Part shown: positions 34,940 to 44,864 of the stretch, piece after piece | How the letters are laid out: the number at the start of each line of letters is the position of its first letter | Position numbering within the stretch: position 1 is the stretch's first letter | Source of the DNA: Turneriella parva DSM 21527 | GTDB lineage: Bacteria > Spirochaetota > Leptospiria > Turneriellales > Turneriellaceae | Direction: 5' to 3' | NCBI RefSeq assembly: GCF_000266885.1 | Contig: NC_018020.1 | Span: 4,092,001 to 4,156,000, forward strand | Length of the DNA stretch: 64,000 bases | Translations under genes and position numbers: made by a program | Notes under the pieces: generated by a model | What the model was told of the DNA's origin: nothing | Databases searched by the model: none | What the model saw: the letters and a program-made list of their open reading frames with translations, nothing else

Positions 34940-36478
34940 ATGTCTGACCACTGGCTCGACCGCCTCAAGACAGAATTTGCGGCACAAATAGCTTCTTCTC
35001 CTGTCAAGGTGAGCCTGATCGCTTACACCGAAAATCCATTTGATATCGCAGCGGCTTCAGCGCGCACATGTTACAGCTCAAAAGGTTTGCTTTTGCCGCA
35101 AGACATGCAGAAGACTGAAAAATCGCGCGAACTCAGAAAAAAGGTCGCGCGCGCGACTCTCAAATCGGGCCACCACACCACGAGGCAGCACGCGCACTTT
35201 GTCTTCGGACTCGAAAACGTCAGCCGCCAGCTCATCTGGCAGGTGCTGCACGCACACCCCTATTACAACTCTGAGCAGGTTTCTCAGCGTTACGTACCCA
35301 TCAAGAACGATCGCACCTGGTACAGTGTACCCCACGCACTCAAAGACGACCCCCGAGTGCACGCCCTGCACGAAAGGGCGTTTGCGACGTATACGACACT
35401 TGTCGAAACCTTAAAACCCGTCGTAGAAGAAATTTACTTTTCCATTCACCGGCTCAAGGCCCGCAACAAAGAGGCCTGGGCAGATGCCATTCGCAAACGC
35501 TGCATGGAAGTCGCGCGCTACATCATGCCGGTATCGACCGTGGCTTACATGTACCACAGTGTCAGCGCGCTGACACTGATGCGATATGCCCGTATGCTGC
35601 GCTGGTCGAACCATGAAGAATTCGTCGTTCTGGGCATAGGCCTATTTGAGCTTGTACGCCAGGTGGATGCAGACCTGTTCGAAGAGTTTCCCGAACCTTT
35701 GCCGGCTCCGCAGCGAAGTTACGATACAGCAGCTGCCGCAAAAGCGAATGCCCAGTTTGACGCAGCGCTCGCCGGCAAATCGGCCAAACTGGTCTCTGCG
35801 TCGGTGGGTGCGCTCACAAACCCGCACGGCCTGCCATTAATGGGGGCCAGCGCAACGGCAGCGCTCGACACCGCAGAAAATACGCTGCTGGGTGACGTGT
35901 TTTATCCAGGCACGCTCGACGAGCGCACGCGGCTACTCAACCACGCGCACTTCACGTTCATGAAGAAGCTCTCGCACACTGCTGACTCGCAAGAACAGCG
36001 CCACCGCACTTTGCCAGGCACACGCCCTCACCTCGCCGAACAGGTGTCGCTCGAAAATGATTACGTTGTGCCTGCGCTGATACGCGAGTCGGCCGTGGCA
36101 ACGGGCATCTATGAATCTTACCTCGCGCAAAATTTCGATCTTGTCCGCGACCTGTGGAAAAACGAAGCCCTCAGCCGTGAAGACGTGGTCTATCTGTTGC
36201 CGAATGCATTTCCTGTGCGCTTTCTGGAGTCAGGCGATTTCTATAATTTCTACCACAAGTGGAAGTCGCGGCTCTGCTATAACGCGCAAGAAGAGATATT
36301 TTATTCTGCCCATGCCGAAGTTGCTGAAGTAAAGCAGAACTACCCCGAAATCGGCAAGCACATCGGGCCGCCCTGTGTCGTGCGCGAACATTTAAAGCCA
36401 CGCTGCCCCGAAGGCGACCATTTCTGCGGCATTAAGGTGTGGCAAATTCCGTTTGCTGACTACGCCCGCGTTATTTGA
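34940..36478 (+). CDS. thyX: FAD-dependent thymidylate synthase, double-length form
   Basis: A 512-residue protein, about twice the length of ordinary ThyX. The N-half contains a ThyX-like run (SGHHTTRQHAHFVF, SRQLIWQ, NSEQVSQRYV), a diverged form of the RHRxxSxNExSxRY signature. The C-half repeats the pattern (LNHAHFTFMKKLSHTA, EQRHRT). It would make dTMP from dUMP using methylenetetrahydrofolate and FAD. Long, duplicated ThyX homologues exist in several bacteria, and whether both halves are catalytic is unclear. It overlaps convergently by 8 nt with the pseudouridine synthase gene. Confidence 0.8.
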   Translation: MSDHWLDRLKTEFAAQIASSPVKVSLIAYTENPFDIAAASARTCYSSKGLLLPQDMQKTEKSRELRKKVARATLKSGHHTTRQHAHFVFGLENVSRQLIWQVLHAHPYYNSEQVSQRYVPIKNDRTWYSVPHALKDDPRVHALHERAFATYTTLVETLKPVVEEIYFSIHRLKARNKEAWADAIRKRCMEVARYIMPVSTVAYMYHSVSALTLMRYARMLRWSNHEEFVVLGIGLFELVRQVDADLFEEFPEPLPAPQRSYDTAAAAKANAQFDAALAGKSAKLVSASVGALTNPHGLPLMGASATAALDTAENTLLGDVFYPGTLDERTRLLNHAHFTFMKKLSHTADSQEQRHRTLPGTRPHLAEQVSLENDYVVPALIRESAVATGIYESYLAQNFDLVRDLWKNEALSREDVVYLLPNAFPVRFLESGDFYNFYHKWKSRLCYNAQEEIFYSAHAEVAEVKQNYPEIGKHIGPPCVVREHLKPRCPEGDHFCGIKVWQIPFADYARVI

Positions 36479-37451
36479 GAAGCGAGCGGGCTTCTGCAAA
36501 ACGCGCAGGCAGCTCAATGGCGAATTTGATTTTCTTTCGCTTAAACGGATGCGCAAACTCGATACTTTTCGCCACCAGCAGCATACCACAGGCAGACAGG
36601 TCGTCGCGCTTTTCGCGCCCGACTTTATACGTCTTGGCCCGGCCCGCATCGTCTCCATAGATTGCGTCGCCGATAATCGGCGCATTGAGCTGCGCGCAGG
36701 TTGCCCTGATCTGGTGCGTTCTGCCCGTAATCAGGTTGATCTCAAGCTCGGTGCCGAATTTGTAACGTGTCTGCCGCAGAAATACGAGCTGCGCCTCGCG
36801 CGCTCTTATACCTTTTTCAGGCGCTTCGTAGCCAAACTTCATTTTCTTACGGTTTCGGCGGTCTCGCCAGATAAATCCGTCGATCTTTTCTGGCAGTTCA
36901 ACGCTGCCCCAGACAATTGCCTGATAGGTCTTGTGCACCTGTCGATCGGCAAATAGCCCGGCGAGCGCCGCGCGCGCCTTGTCGGTCTTGGCGATCACCA
37001 TGAGGCCTTCGGTTTCCCGGTCGAGGCGGTGCACGATGCCGGGCCGCTCGGCATGCGGTGCCAGCTTCTTGATCTGGCCGACGAGCGCGTGCACGAGAGT
37101 GTCGTTACCCGTTGCCGCCCCCGGGTGCACGGTCATGCCTGCGGGTTTGTGCACAATCGCCAGATATTCATCTTCGTACAGCACGGGAATCGACGCCGCG
37201 AACGGCAAAATCTCAGCCGGCTTCTCTGGCGGCAGAGTAATCGTAATCGCGGTTGCGCGCTTTGCCTTAAACGACGATTTGAGATTCTTTTCGCTGATGC
37301 CCGTAATTTGCCCCTGTTCAATGAGGCGCTGTAACTGAGAGCGCGAAAGGCCCTGATTGCCCTCGCCCAGCTCGGCCGCGAGAAATTTATCAAGCCGCAC
37401 GCCAGCGGGCAGCTCGAGATGCAAAATCTGTTCTGTTGCGGCTTTATTCAA
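36471..37451 (-). CDS. RluA-family pseudouridine synthase
   Basis: A 326-residue RNA-modifying enzyme. An S4 RNA-binding domain (about 12-70, VRLDKFLAAEL...SRSQLQRLI) is followed by the catalytic domain with HKPAGMTVHPG and GIVHRLDRETEGLMV; Asp144 of HRLDRE is the nucleophile. Resembles RluD/RluC, which modify 23S rRNA. The frame is open to 37529, but those codons overlap cheX and carry no homology; I start at TTG 37451, whose 8-nt overlap with the cheX end suggests coupling. No Shine-Dalgarno settles the start. Confidence 0.92.
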   Translation of the reverse strand: MNKAATEQILHLELPAGVRLDKFLAAELGEGNQGLSRSQLQRLIEQGQITGISEKNLKSSFKAKRATAITITLPPEKPAEILPFAASIPVLYEDEYLAIVHKPAGMTVHPGAATGNDTLVHALVGQIKKLAPHAERPGIVHRLDRETEGLMVIAKTDKARAALAGLFADRQVHKTYQAIVWGSVELPEKIDGFIWRDRRNRKKMKFGYEAPEKGIRAREAQLVFLRQTRYKFGTELEINLITGRTHQIRATCAQLNAPIIGDAIYGDDAGRAKTYKVGREKRDDLSACGMLLVAKSIEFAHPFKRKKIKFAIELPARFAEARSLLK

Positions 37452-37890
37452 CGCCAACTGCCAGATACGCCTTGTATTGTTTCCATTCGATGGGGATAAT
37501 AAACGTGGGTACTCGCGTTGGCAGATCAAGCTGCTCTGGTCGCCCTACGAGCACGACAGGCACCGAAATCTGAAATTCTGACCCGAACGCGAGCGAAGCG
37601 TTACCCGCGACGGTGTTCGCCATCTCACCCGCCATATCTTTGATGACAGCAAGCGACGGCGAAGCTGCACCTGAATATTCCGTGACTATTTCGGCGAGCA
37701 TCTCGCGCGGGCATGAAATAAAAATGCCACCTTTACGCTGGCCGGTCATGCCGATAATTCCCGTAATGTCTTCAACGGCGTGCTCGGCCGACTTCACGTA
37801 GGGGACTCCCACCTTGGCGCCCGAAGAGGTGATGGTCGAAAAATAGCGCATCACGCCTTCGACAAAAGTTTTGAGTTCTGCTTCTTTCAT
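37444..37890 (-). CDS. cheX: CheX-like chemotaxis phosphatase
   Basis: A 148-residue CheC/CheX-family protein of the spirochaete type. The single helix motif DMAGEMANTVAGNA holds the Glu-x-x-Asn pair that dephosphorylates CheY-P. Start ATG 37890 overlaps the ABC transporter stop (ATGA). It is shared with no other chemotaxis gene in the window; the neighbours are an ABC exporter and an rRNA pseudouridine synthase. Expected role: resetting CheY-P to control flagellar switching. Confidence 0.88.
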   Translation of the reverse strand: MKEAELKTFVEGVMRYFSTITSSGAKVGVPYVKSAEHAVEDITGIIGMTGQRKGGIFISCPREMLAEIVTEYSGAASPSLAVIKDMAGEMANTVAGNASLAFGSEFQISVPVVLVGRPEQLDLPTRVPTFIIPIEWKQYKAYLAVGVE

Positions 37891-39890
37891 TTCGTGAACT
37901 GCATATCGTAGAGTTTTTTGTAGTGTCCCTTTTTACGCAGAAGTTCTTTGTGCGTGCCGCGCTCTACGATGCGGCCTTTATCGACAACAAGAATCAGATC
38001 GGCGCTGTATATCGTCGACAATCGGTGCGCAATCACGAAAACCGTGCGGTTTTTCATCAGTTTTTCTAGTGCCTTTTGTACGAGACGTTCTGATTCTGTG
38101 TCGAGCGCACTGGTGGCTTCATCCAAAATGAGAATTTGCGGGTTCTTTAGAATCGCACGCGCAATCGACAACCTTTGCCTCTGCCCGCCCGATAGCATGA
38201 GCCCGCGTTCGCCGATCGGCGTGTCGTACTTTTTGGGCAGGGCATTGATGAAAATATCGGCGTAAGCCATCTCGGCAGCTTTTTCGACGTCTGCATCAGA
38301 AATATCACTGCGACCATATGAGATATTCTGCCTTACCGTGCCGTTAAAAAGAAATACCTCTTGCGTTACAACACCGATGGCCTCGCGCATCTCTGCGATG
38401 CGCAGGTCCCGCAGATCAACGCCGTCGAACTGAATCGTCCCTTCAGTGACGTCATAAAAGCGGGGAATCAGGTCGACCAGCGTCGATTTGCCGGCACCGG
38501 AATGACCCACCAACGCAACGCGCGAACCGACGGGCACGTCAAACGTGATGTTCTTCAAAACCTGCGCGTCGGTATTCGGATAACGAAAGCCGACTCCCTT
38601 AAAGGTGATACCGCGTTTCAGCGTACTGAATGGCTGCGCATACGGTCGTTCTGTCACATCATTCGGAGTATCGATCAAATGGAAAATACGTTCGCCTGCA
38701 GCAGTTGCCCGCTGCACCATATTGTACCACGACGCGATCTGTTTGATGGGGCTGATGATTACCATCAGCGTGAATAGAAAGAGAAAAAAGCTGCCAGATG
38801 TAAATTCGCCTTCGATAATACGCGCTGCGCCGTAGACGATGAGGCCAATAATCAACAGGCTCGTTGTGAATTCGACAAGCGCAGGCGAAAGTGCGTTGTT
38901 GATGCGAAAGCGAAATATCTGCCGAAACAGCGACTCGTTGATTGTGCTGAACTGCCCGTGTTCGAATTTCTCCATACCAAATGCGCGAATGACGCGAATG
39001 CCCGCAATAACCTCTTGCATGTGCCCGGTGAGATCGGCAAGGCTTGTCTGTTCGCGCTGGGTAATGTCCTTTATTTTTCGGGCATAGTAGTTAACCGGCC
39101 AAAGTACCAGAGGTACACCGATAACCGTAATAACCAAAAGTTTTACACTGATAAGACTCAGCAACACAAGGTGGGTCATGATTATGAAGAAGTTGTTGAT
39201 CGAAACCCGCAGGTAGTCGGATGCAGAATCGGAGAGCAGATTGGCATCGTTGATGATTCGGCTCATCATCACCCCGGTTTTCTCTTTCACAAAAAATGAC
39301 ATGGGTAAATCGAGCAGCTTACGGTAAAGATCGTCGCGTATATTATTGACCGCGCGCAGGCCCGTCGAACTCATGAAGTAGACTGTGCCCAGGTCGCAGA
39401 GCAGTTTCAGAAGGTAGATCGGTAAGACCAGAAATGCAACAAAAACCAAAACCTTGAGCGCATGGTATTGCAAGAGAAACAGGTTGAGTGCTGTCTTTTT
39501 TTCAGCGATAAAATACTTCAGCTTTCCCCGCAGCTCATCGGCAGGCTTCGCCACCGATTCTTTATAATAGCGGCGCTCGTTTTCGTAGAAATCGGGAACC
39601 GGGTGCTTTGTCAAAAGCAGCTGCAGGTCTTTTTTAAGCGGCCCCGATTTCGCAAATTCTACTTCATCGCGGTCGTAGTGCAACTGAAACGGTTTATTGC
39701 CGCCAGTCTCTATCACGTCGAATATAGGCTTGAGTGCGGTGAGGCTAAGCGCGTTAAAAACCGAAACGAAGAGCGACAATAAAGCACCGAGAATGAAGCG
39801 CCATTTGTAACGCGCCGCATAGCCCAGAATGCGCAGGTAGACCCTTGGTTTTTTTTCACGTACTTTTGGCGCAGCGGGGCTTGCAGACAT
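37887..39890 (-). CDS. MsbA-like ABC exporter (TMD-NBD half transporter)
   Basis: A 667-residue homodimer-type exporter. The N-terminal membrane domain (about 25-400) has six TMs and a long insertion (about 60-130) after TM1. The ATPase domain (about 420-665) has Walker A GHSGAGKST, Q-loop TQEVFLFNG, signature LSGGQRQRLSIARA, Walker B ILILDEATSALD and switch His in IAHRL. It probably flips lipid A core, another lipid, or a drug. The frame is open to 39959, but ATG 39890 gives a sensible N-terminus (MSASPAAPK). A coupled cheX gene follows. Confidence 0.9.
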   Translation of the reverse strand: MSASPAAPKVREKKPRVYLRILGYAARYKWRFILGALLSLFVSVFNALSLTALKPIFDVIETGGNKPFQLHYDRDEVEFAKSGPLKKDLQLLLTKHPVPDFYENERRYYKESVAKPADELRGKLKYFIAEKKTALNLFLLQYHALKVLVFVAFLVLPIYLLKLLCDLGTVYFMSSTGLRAVNNIRDDLYRKLLDLPMSFFVKEKTGVMMSRIINDANLLSDSASDYLRVSINNFFIIMTHLVLLSLISVKLLVITVIGVPLVLWPVNYYARKIKDITQREQTSLADLTGHMQEVIAGIRVIRAFGMEKFEHGQFSTINESLFRQIFRFRINNALSPALVEFTTSLLIIGLIVYGAARIIEGEFTSGSFFLFLFTLMVIISPIKQIASWYNMVQRATAAGERIFHLIDTPNDVTERPYAQPFSTLKRGITFKGVGFRYPNTDAQVLKNITFDVPVGSRVALVGHSGAGKSTLVDLIPRFYDVTEGTIQFDGVDLRDLRIAEMREAIGVVTQEVFLFNGTVRQNISYGRSDISDADVEKAAEMAYADIFINALPKKYDTPIGERGLMLSGGQRQRLSIARAILKNPQILILDEATSALDTESERLVQKALEKLMKNRTVFVIAHRLSTIYSADLILVVDKGRIVERGTHKELLRKKGHYKKLYDMQFTK

Positions 39891-40022
39891 TACTGCGCGT
39901 CGGGCAAAACCAACAGGGCGAAAAGTCAAATTGCCCCGGCTCAAAGGGCGCCGCAACAAATTTGGGCGCGATGGTATTTAAAAACTACTTGACCGCCATC
40001 GGTTGAATGATGTCCCGAGAAT

Positions 40023-42758
40023 ATGAAATCCGCATCGAGCGCGCTCTCGGCCGACCAGGCATACTTTCTCGAAGAACTCTACGACCAATACCAAAAACAA
40101 CCGCAGAACATCGCCCCTGAATGGCGCGACCTTTTTCAGGGTCTGGAATCTGGCACACGCACCAAAAATGACGAGCTGATCGCGAACTCAGGTATCGACG
40201 TCTCGCTGCTCAAAGAGATGGGAGTGCAAAACCTTCTGAACTCTTACCGTAGCCGGGGGCACCTCGCCGCAAATCTGGATCCCCTCGGCATACGCAAGCG
40301 CGACCGGGCCACGATCGAAGATCGCCTCAATAACCTCACCCGCGACGACCTCGAAGCCGAGTACGACACCGAAGTGCCCGGGCTCGGTGTAGCCCGCCTG
40401 CGCGAGGTCATCGAACACTTCGAAAAGGTCTACTGCGGCAGCATTGGCATCGAACACTATTACCTCGATAACGTGCAACAGCGCAGCTGGCTGCAGTACA
40501 AGATGGAAGTCCTGAGCAATAACCCTCTGGTTACGAAAGCAGAGCAGCTTCGCATCTTCGAAAAACTCTTTCAGGCCGATTATTTCGAAAAATTTCTCGG
40601 CAAAAAATTTGTGGGTAAAAAGAGATTCTCCCTCGAGGGCGGCGACGCATTGATTCCCATGCTCGATGCAGCCGTTGAAATGGCGGGCCAGATGTCGATG
40701 AACGGCATCGTGCTGGGCATGGCACACCGCGGGCGCCTCAACGTGCTCGAAAACATCATGGAAAAGCCGGCGCAGTTTATCTTCGCCGAATTCAAAGAAA
40801 AAGCCGACGTCAATACGTACGACAACGCCGACGTCAAATACCATCTCGGTTATTCTTCTGAGCGCGTGACCGCCTCGGGCAAAAAAGTGCACCTGACGCT
40901 CATGTTCAACCCGAGCCATCTCGAAGCGGTAAACCCGGTCTGCATGGGCTCGGTGCGCGCCCGGCAGACCCTCAACAACGACGATGCGCGCGAAAAATAC
41001 ATGGGTATTCTGATTCACGGCGACGCGGCCTTTATCGGCCAGGGTGTTGTGCCCGAAACGCTGAACCTCATGTCAGTGCCGGGCTATTCGACGGGCGGCA
41101 CGCTGCACATCGTGATCAATAACCAGATCGGCTTCACGACGCTGCCAGAAGAATCGCGCTCGACAGATTATGCCACCGATCTCGCGAAAGGTTTTCAGGT
41201 ACCGATTTTCCACGTCAACGGCGACGACCCCGAAGCCTGCCACCGCGTTCTGACGCTCGCAATGGAATTTAAGCAGCGCTATAAAAAAGATGTGGTTATA
41301 GACCTCATCTGTTACCGCCGCCACGGCCATAACGAAACGGACGAACCGGCTTTCACGCAGCCGACGATGTACGACATCATTCGCAAACACCCCACACCGG
41401 TTGAAATTTATGAGAAGCGCCTGCTCGCCGAAGGCCACGATGCGAAAGAGCTCGAAAGAATTAAGAGTTCGGTCGCCGAAGCGCTCGAACGCAGCTTTGT
41501 CGAAACTGAAGAGAAGAACGTTACGATCAACGTCGATTCCATGAAGGGCCTGTGGTCAGGTTTTGCAAAGACAGGCACGGTAGAGCCCGACACGACAATG
41601 ACCGCAGCGGAGCTGAAGTTGGTTTCAACTGCAATCACCACCGTGCCCGCAGGCTTTAATCCGCATAAGAAGCTGCTCGCGCTGCTCGAGAACCGCGCCA
41701 AAATGGCCAAGGGTGAATTGCCACTGGACTGGGGCATGGGTGAAGCGCTGGCCTTCGGCACGTTGCTCAGCCGAGGTATTGGTATTCGCCTCAGCGGGCA
41801 AGATGCAGAACGCGGCACGTTTGCGCACCGCAACGCGGTGCTGCTTGAGACGAATACCGCGGCAAAATACACGCCGCTCAACCACATCAGCGACGGTCAG
41901 GGCAAAATAGAGATCCTCAATTCGCCGCTTTCTGAATATTCGGTGCTCGGCTTCGAGTACGGCTATTCTCTATCATCGCCCGCGAGCCTCACAATCTGGG
42001 AGGCGCAGTTTGGCGATTTTGCGAACGGCGCGCAGATTATCATCGACCAGTTTCTTTCGAGCGGCGAAGTGAAATGGAACCGCATGAGCGGTTTGGTAAT
42101 GCTGTTGCCGCATGGCTACGAAGGCCAGGGCCCAGAGCACTCGAGTGCGAGGCTCGAACGTTTTCTGCAACTCTGCGCAAAAGAGAACATGATTGTCTGC
42201 AACCTGACGAATCCGGCGCAGATTTTTCACGTGCTGATGCGGCAGGCTCTGCGTAAACAGAAGAAACCGCTGGTGATTCTGACGCCGAAAAGTCTGCTAC
42301 GCCACCCAGAAGCTATCAGCTCACTGGCTGATCTGCAAAAGGGTAGCTTTCAAGAAGTGATCGCCGACACGACGGTCAAGGCCGCGGGCGTCAAGCGCGT
42401 CTTGCTTTGCAGCGGCAAAGTCTATTACGATCTGCTGAAAGAGCGAGAAACGCGCGGGCTCAAAGACGTGGCGATCGTACGGCTCGAACAGCTCTATCCT
42501 TTTAAGTACGAAAAAGTGGGATCTATAATCGACACGTATCCAAACGCCAAAGACCTTATTTGGGTGCAAGAAGAACCCAAGAACATGGGCGCCTGGTTTT
42601 ACATCAAAGACCGCTTTGACGAACGTCTTTCGAACGGCAAATATCAGAACATGATTCGCTGCGTTGCCCGCAAGACATCGCCGAGCCCCGCGGCGGGCCT
42701 CTTGAAGGTACACGAGCGCGAACAGAAAGAGCTTATCGACCGGTCGCTTGTGGGCTAA
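40023..42758 (+). CDS. sucA: 2-oxoglutarate dehydrogenase E1 component
   Basis: A 911-residue thiamine-diphosphate enzyme of the TCA cycle. The N-terminal helix (YFLEELYDQYQKQPQNIAPEW) that binds E2 or E3 is present, as are HRGRLNVL, HGDAAFIGQG and NNQIGFTT around the cofactor and the typical C-terminal domain (EEPKNMGAWFYI). Length is normal. sucB and lpd are not adjacent. Its last 26 bases overlap antisense with the 3' end of the GT-C-like gene. Start ATG 40023 has only a weak GAG upstream. Confidence 0.97.
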   Translation: MKSASSALSADQAYFLEELYDQYQKQPQNIAPEWRDLFQGLESGTRTKNDELIANSGIDVSLLKEMGVQNLLNSYRSRGHLAANLDPLGIRKRDRATIEDRLNNLTRDDLEAEYDTEVPGLGVARLREVIEHFEKVYCGSIGIEHYYLDNVQQRSWLQYKMEVLSNNPLVTKAEQLRIFEKLFQADYFEKFLGKKFVGKKRFSLEGGDALIPMLDAAVEMAGQMSMNGIVLGMAHRGRLNVLENIMEKPAQFIFAEFKEKADVNTYDNADVKYHLGYSSERVTASGKKVHLTLMFNPSHLEAVNPVCMGSVRARQTLNNDDAREKYMGILIHGDAAFIGQGVVPETLNLMSVPGYSTGGTLHIVINNQIGFTTLPEESRSTDYATDLAKGFQVPIFHVNGDDPEACHRVLTLAMEFKQRYKKDVVIDLICYRRHGHNETDEPAFTQPTMYDIIRKHPTPVEIYEKRLLAEGHDAKELERIKSSVAEALERSFVETEEKNVTINVDSMKGLWSGFAKTGTVEPDTTMTAAELKLVSTAITTVPAGFNPHKKLLALLENRAKMAKGELPLDWGMGEALAFGTLLSRGIGIRLSGQDAERGTFAHRNAVLLETNTAAKYTPLNHISDGQGKIEILNSPLSEYSVLGFEYGYSLSSPASLTIWEAQFGDFANGAQIIIDQFLSSGEVKWNRMSGLVMLLPHGYEGQGPEHSSARLERFLQLCAKENMIVCNLTNPAQIFHVLMRQALRKQKKPLVILTPKSLLRHPEAISSLADLQKGSFQEVIADTTVKAAGVKRVLLCSGKVYYDLLKERETRGLKDVAIVRLEQLYPFKYEKVGSIIDTYPNAKDLIWVQEEPKNMGAWFYIKDRFDERLSNGKYQNMIRCVARKTSPSPAAGLLKVHEREQKELIDRSLVG

Positions 42759-44373
42759 CGCGCACCTGAGAAGTTGCGAAGTATATCTGCAGCTCTTTCA
42801 GGTTCTTATGACCAGCCGGACGTTCAAAGTAGAGCGAACTCACCAGAGAGTTGCGGGTGATTTCGCCGCGTTTCTCGAGCAGTAACCGAAATGACCGCCC
42901 GCTTTCGCTGAGCAGCTGCGGCACCTCATCGCCGATTTCGTCGGCGACGAGAAAAAATTCTGCATTGCGCTCTATATAACCGCGCAGAATTTCTCTGTAC
43001 CCCTGTTTGCCGCAGCAATAGACGAGCGGCAGCTGATTCTTGTATCCGAGGCGACTGCCAAGGTACCAGATATCGGCAAATGTGACCGCGGGGTATTTCA
43101 TCAAGATTAACACCGGCAGTTGCCGCGCGTCGGGTTTTTCGACCTCATTGCCGGCCAAAAGCACCTGCGGATCTTCAACGAACTGATAATCGGTCCGCTG
43201 CAAAAGACTGTTGGGCAGCACGCCAAAGATGAAGTTATTGGTGCCGACGAGCAATAGCGCGGCGATGGCATAGACCCGCAGCTCGGCGCCTGAAAGCACG
43301 CGATCTAACAGAAACGCGAAGGCCAAAAGCAATGCCGGCAGCGTGAATAGCCAGCTGTGAATGCTGTCGGCGCGCGCACCGAATATTGCATGCGAAGCAA
43401 CATAAGCGACCGGCCAGACCAGAATCAACACTTTGATCGCCGTTGGGTTTTTAGACCGCCAGACCTCGCGTAGACCGGCAACCACGAACCCACCCCACAG
43501 TATTTTGAGCAACAGGGGCCAGATTCCGAACCCGAAAACCATCGATTGCGCAAAAGCCTTCACCAGCGTTACCAGCCAATCAAGACCAGAATAGCGCACA
43601 TGCAACAGATGGCTGTAGATGAACATCGTCGCCTTGTAGAGATCGAATGAATCGATTTTCAGAATCGTGACGAGCATCAACCCATAAACCAACAGCATGA
43701 TGAGCGAATATATCAGAGCGCATTCTGCCCAAATGCGCAAGCGACTCTGCGCTTTGTGCGATAGCACCGCAGCGGCGAAGGCAAAACCCCAGAAACATGT
43801 GGCGAGGTGAACGGCAGTTGCCAGCGCAAAGAACAGCGTCGCAACCCTGAGATGTCGATGAGCTGCTGCGGTTGATTGCAGATATTTGACCAGATAGCGG
43901 ACCGAAAGCAGCTGCAGCGCAACCGCCGGCAGGTGCACCTCGGCAGAAAGCGCCCCCACCCAGAAAGCATACATGAATAGAGTCGCGAGCGTTGTCAGTA
44001 GCGCCGTTTCGCGCCTAAGGTCCAGTTGCAAAACCAGAAGGTAAACAAGTACCAGAGCGCTTAGGGCTGCCAAAAGGTTGAACGCCTTGAAAAGCTCCAT
44101 GCCGCCGATGCCGGTCAGATCATGCAAATAACCGGTGGCCAGATGCAGCAAAGGGTGATTGGGATGGTAACGCGAGAAATTTGGCAAATTCTTGTCTGGC
44201 TGCGCGGTGGCGAACGTCGTCGCGATATTGTAATATCCCTCAACGCCGGCCGCATAGGTATAGGGTTCAACCGCCTGCACGCGCAAGGGAAACACCTGCG
44301 CCATGACCACAAAGCCGACGAGCAGAAGAACGAGATAGCGGTGAAAGAACAGAGCTTGCTTGAGCCTGCTCAT
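42733..44373 (-). CDS. Polytopic GT-C-like membrane protein (546 aa)
   Basis: About 11 hydrophobic segments and a soluble C-terminal part (from about 400). The first loop has acidic and His-Pro residues (VEPYTYAAGVEGYY, FSRYHPNHPLLHL) where GT-C glycosyltransferases of the PMT/ArnT type bind lipid-phosphate sugars. SAEVHLPAVALQL lies in a second loop. Likely a glycosyltransferase using polyprenyl-phosphate sugars in the envelope, but no definite family is recognised. It ends by overlapping sucA by 26 bp and starts 1 nt after hisI. Confidence 0.75.
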   Translation of the reverse strand: MSRLKQALFFHRYLVLLLVGFVVMAQVFPLRVQAVEPYTYAAGVEGYYNIATTFATAQPDKNLPNFSRYHPNHPLLHLATGYLHDLTGIGGMELFKAFNLLAALSALVLVYLLVLQLDLRRETALLTTLATLFMYAFWVGALSAEVHLPAVALQLLSVRYLVKYLQSTAAAHRHLRVATLFFALATAVHLATCFWGFAFAAAVLSHKAQSRLRIWAECALIYSLIMLLVYGLMLVTILKIDSFDLYKATMFIYSHLLHVRYSGLDWLVTLVKAFAQSMVFGFGIWPLLLKILWGGFVVAGLREVWRSKNPTAIKVLILVWPVAYVASHAIFGARADSIHSWLFTLPALLLAFAFLLDRVLSGAELRVYAIAALLLVGTNNFIFGVLPNSLLQRTDYQFVEDPQVLLAGNEVEKPDARQLPVLILMKYPAVTFADIWYLGSRLGYKNQLPLVYCCGKQGYREILRGYIERNAEFFLVADEIGDEVPQLLSESGRSFRLLLEKRGEITRNSLVSSLYFERPAGHKNLKELQIYFATSQVRVSPQATGR

Positions 44374-44374
44374 T

Positions 44375-44848
44375 TCAGGCCAACATCTCGAGCAACCCCT
44401 GCGGCGTCATTTTGCGGTAATAACACGAGTGCCGGGTTTTGCCCGTCGCGTCTTTCGTGTGGCAAACACCCGCGTTCGTGCGGCGCACGAGAAAGAGCAG
44501 ACTGTTTTGTTCGCAGTTGACCCTCACTTCGATGAGTTCAAGCATGTCACCGCTGGTTTCACCCTTGCGCCAGATTTCACGCCGCGAAGTAGAATAAAAA
44601 ATTGCGCGCTTCTCTGCCAGCGAAAGGCGCAGCGCTTCCCGGTTCACATAAGCAATCAGCAGCATTTCCCGGCTCTCTGCATCTTGCACGGCGACAGGCA
44701 GCACGGGTTCTGCCCCCTGCGCGATTTTCGCGAGCTTGTCAAAGTCGAGAAAATCTGATGTCGATTCTTCTATCTCGTGCAGAGTGGCCATAGCTACCTC
44801 TGCCGCAAGCGCCTGCGTGCTGTAAAAATCTTTACGTCTGATATCCAT
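44375..44848 (-). CDS. hisI: Phosphoribosyl-AMP cyclohydrolase
   Basis: A 157-residue histidine-pathway enzyme, third step. The PRA-CH signature is present in slightly diverged form: AIFYSTSRREIWRKGETSGD, then the metal and zinc ligands near VNCEQ, VCHT and SCYY. An N-terminal extension of about 45 residues is not typical, and no HisE domain is fused. ATG 44848 has an AAGG Shine-Dalgarno, which supports keeping the extension. It is not next to other his genes. Confidence 0.9.
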   Translation of the reverse strand: MDIRRKDFYSTQALAAEVAMATLHEIEESTSDFLDFDKLAKIAQGAEPVLPVAVQDAESREMLLIAYVNREALRLSLAEKRAIFYSTSRREIWRKGETSGDMLELIEVRVNCEQNSLLFLVRRTNAGVCHTKDATGKTRHSCYYRKMTPQGLLEMLA

Positions 44849-44864
44849 TCTGCCTTACCCATTC

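Noticed and set aside
40188-41018. Minus-strand frame of 276 codons within sucA
   Set aside because: Shadow of a clearly assigned, full-length sucA.
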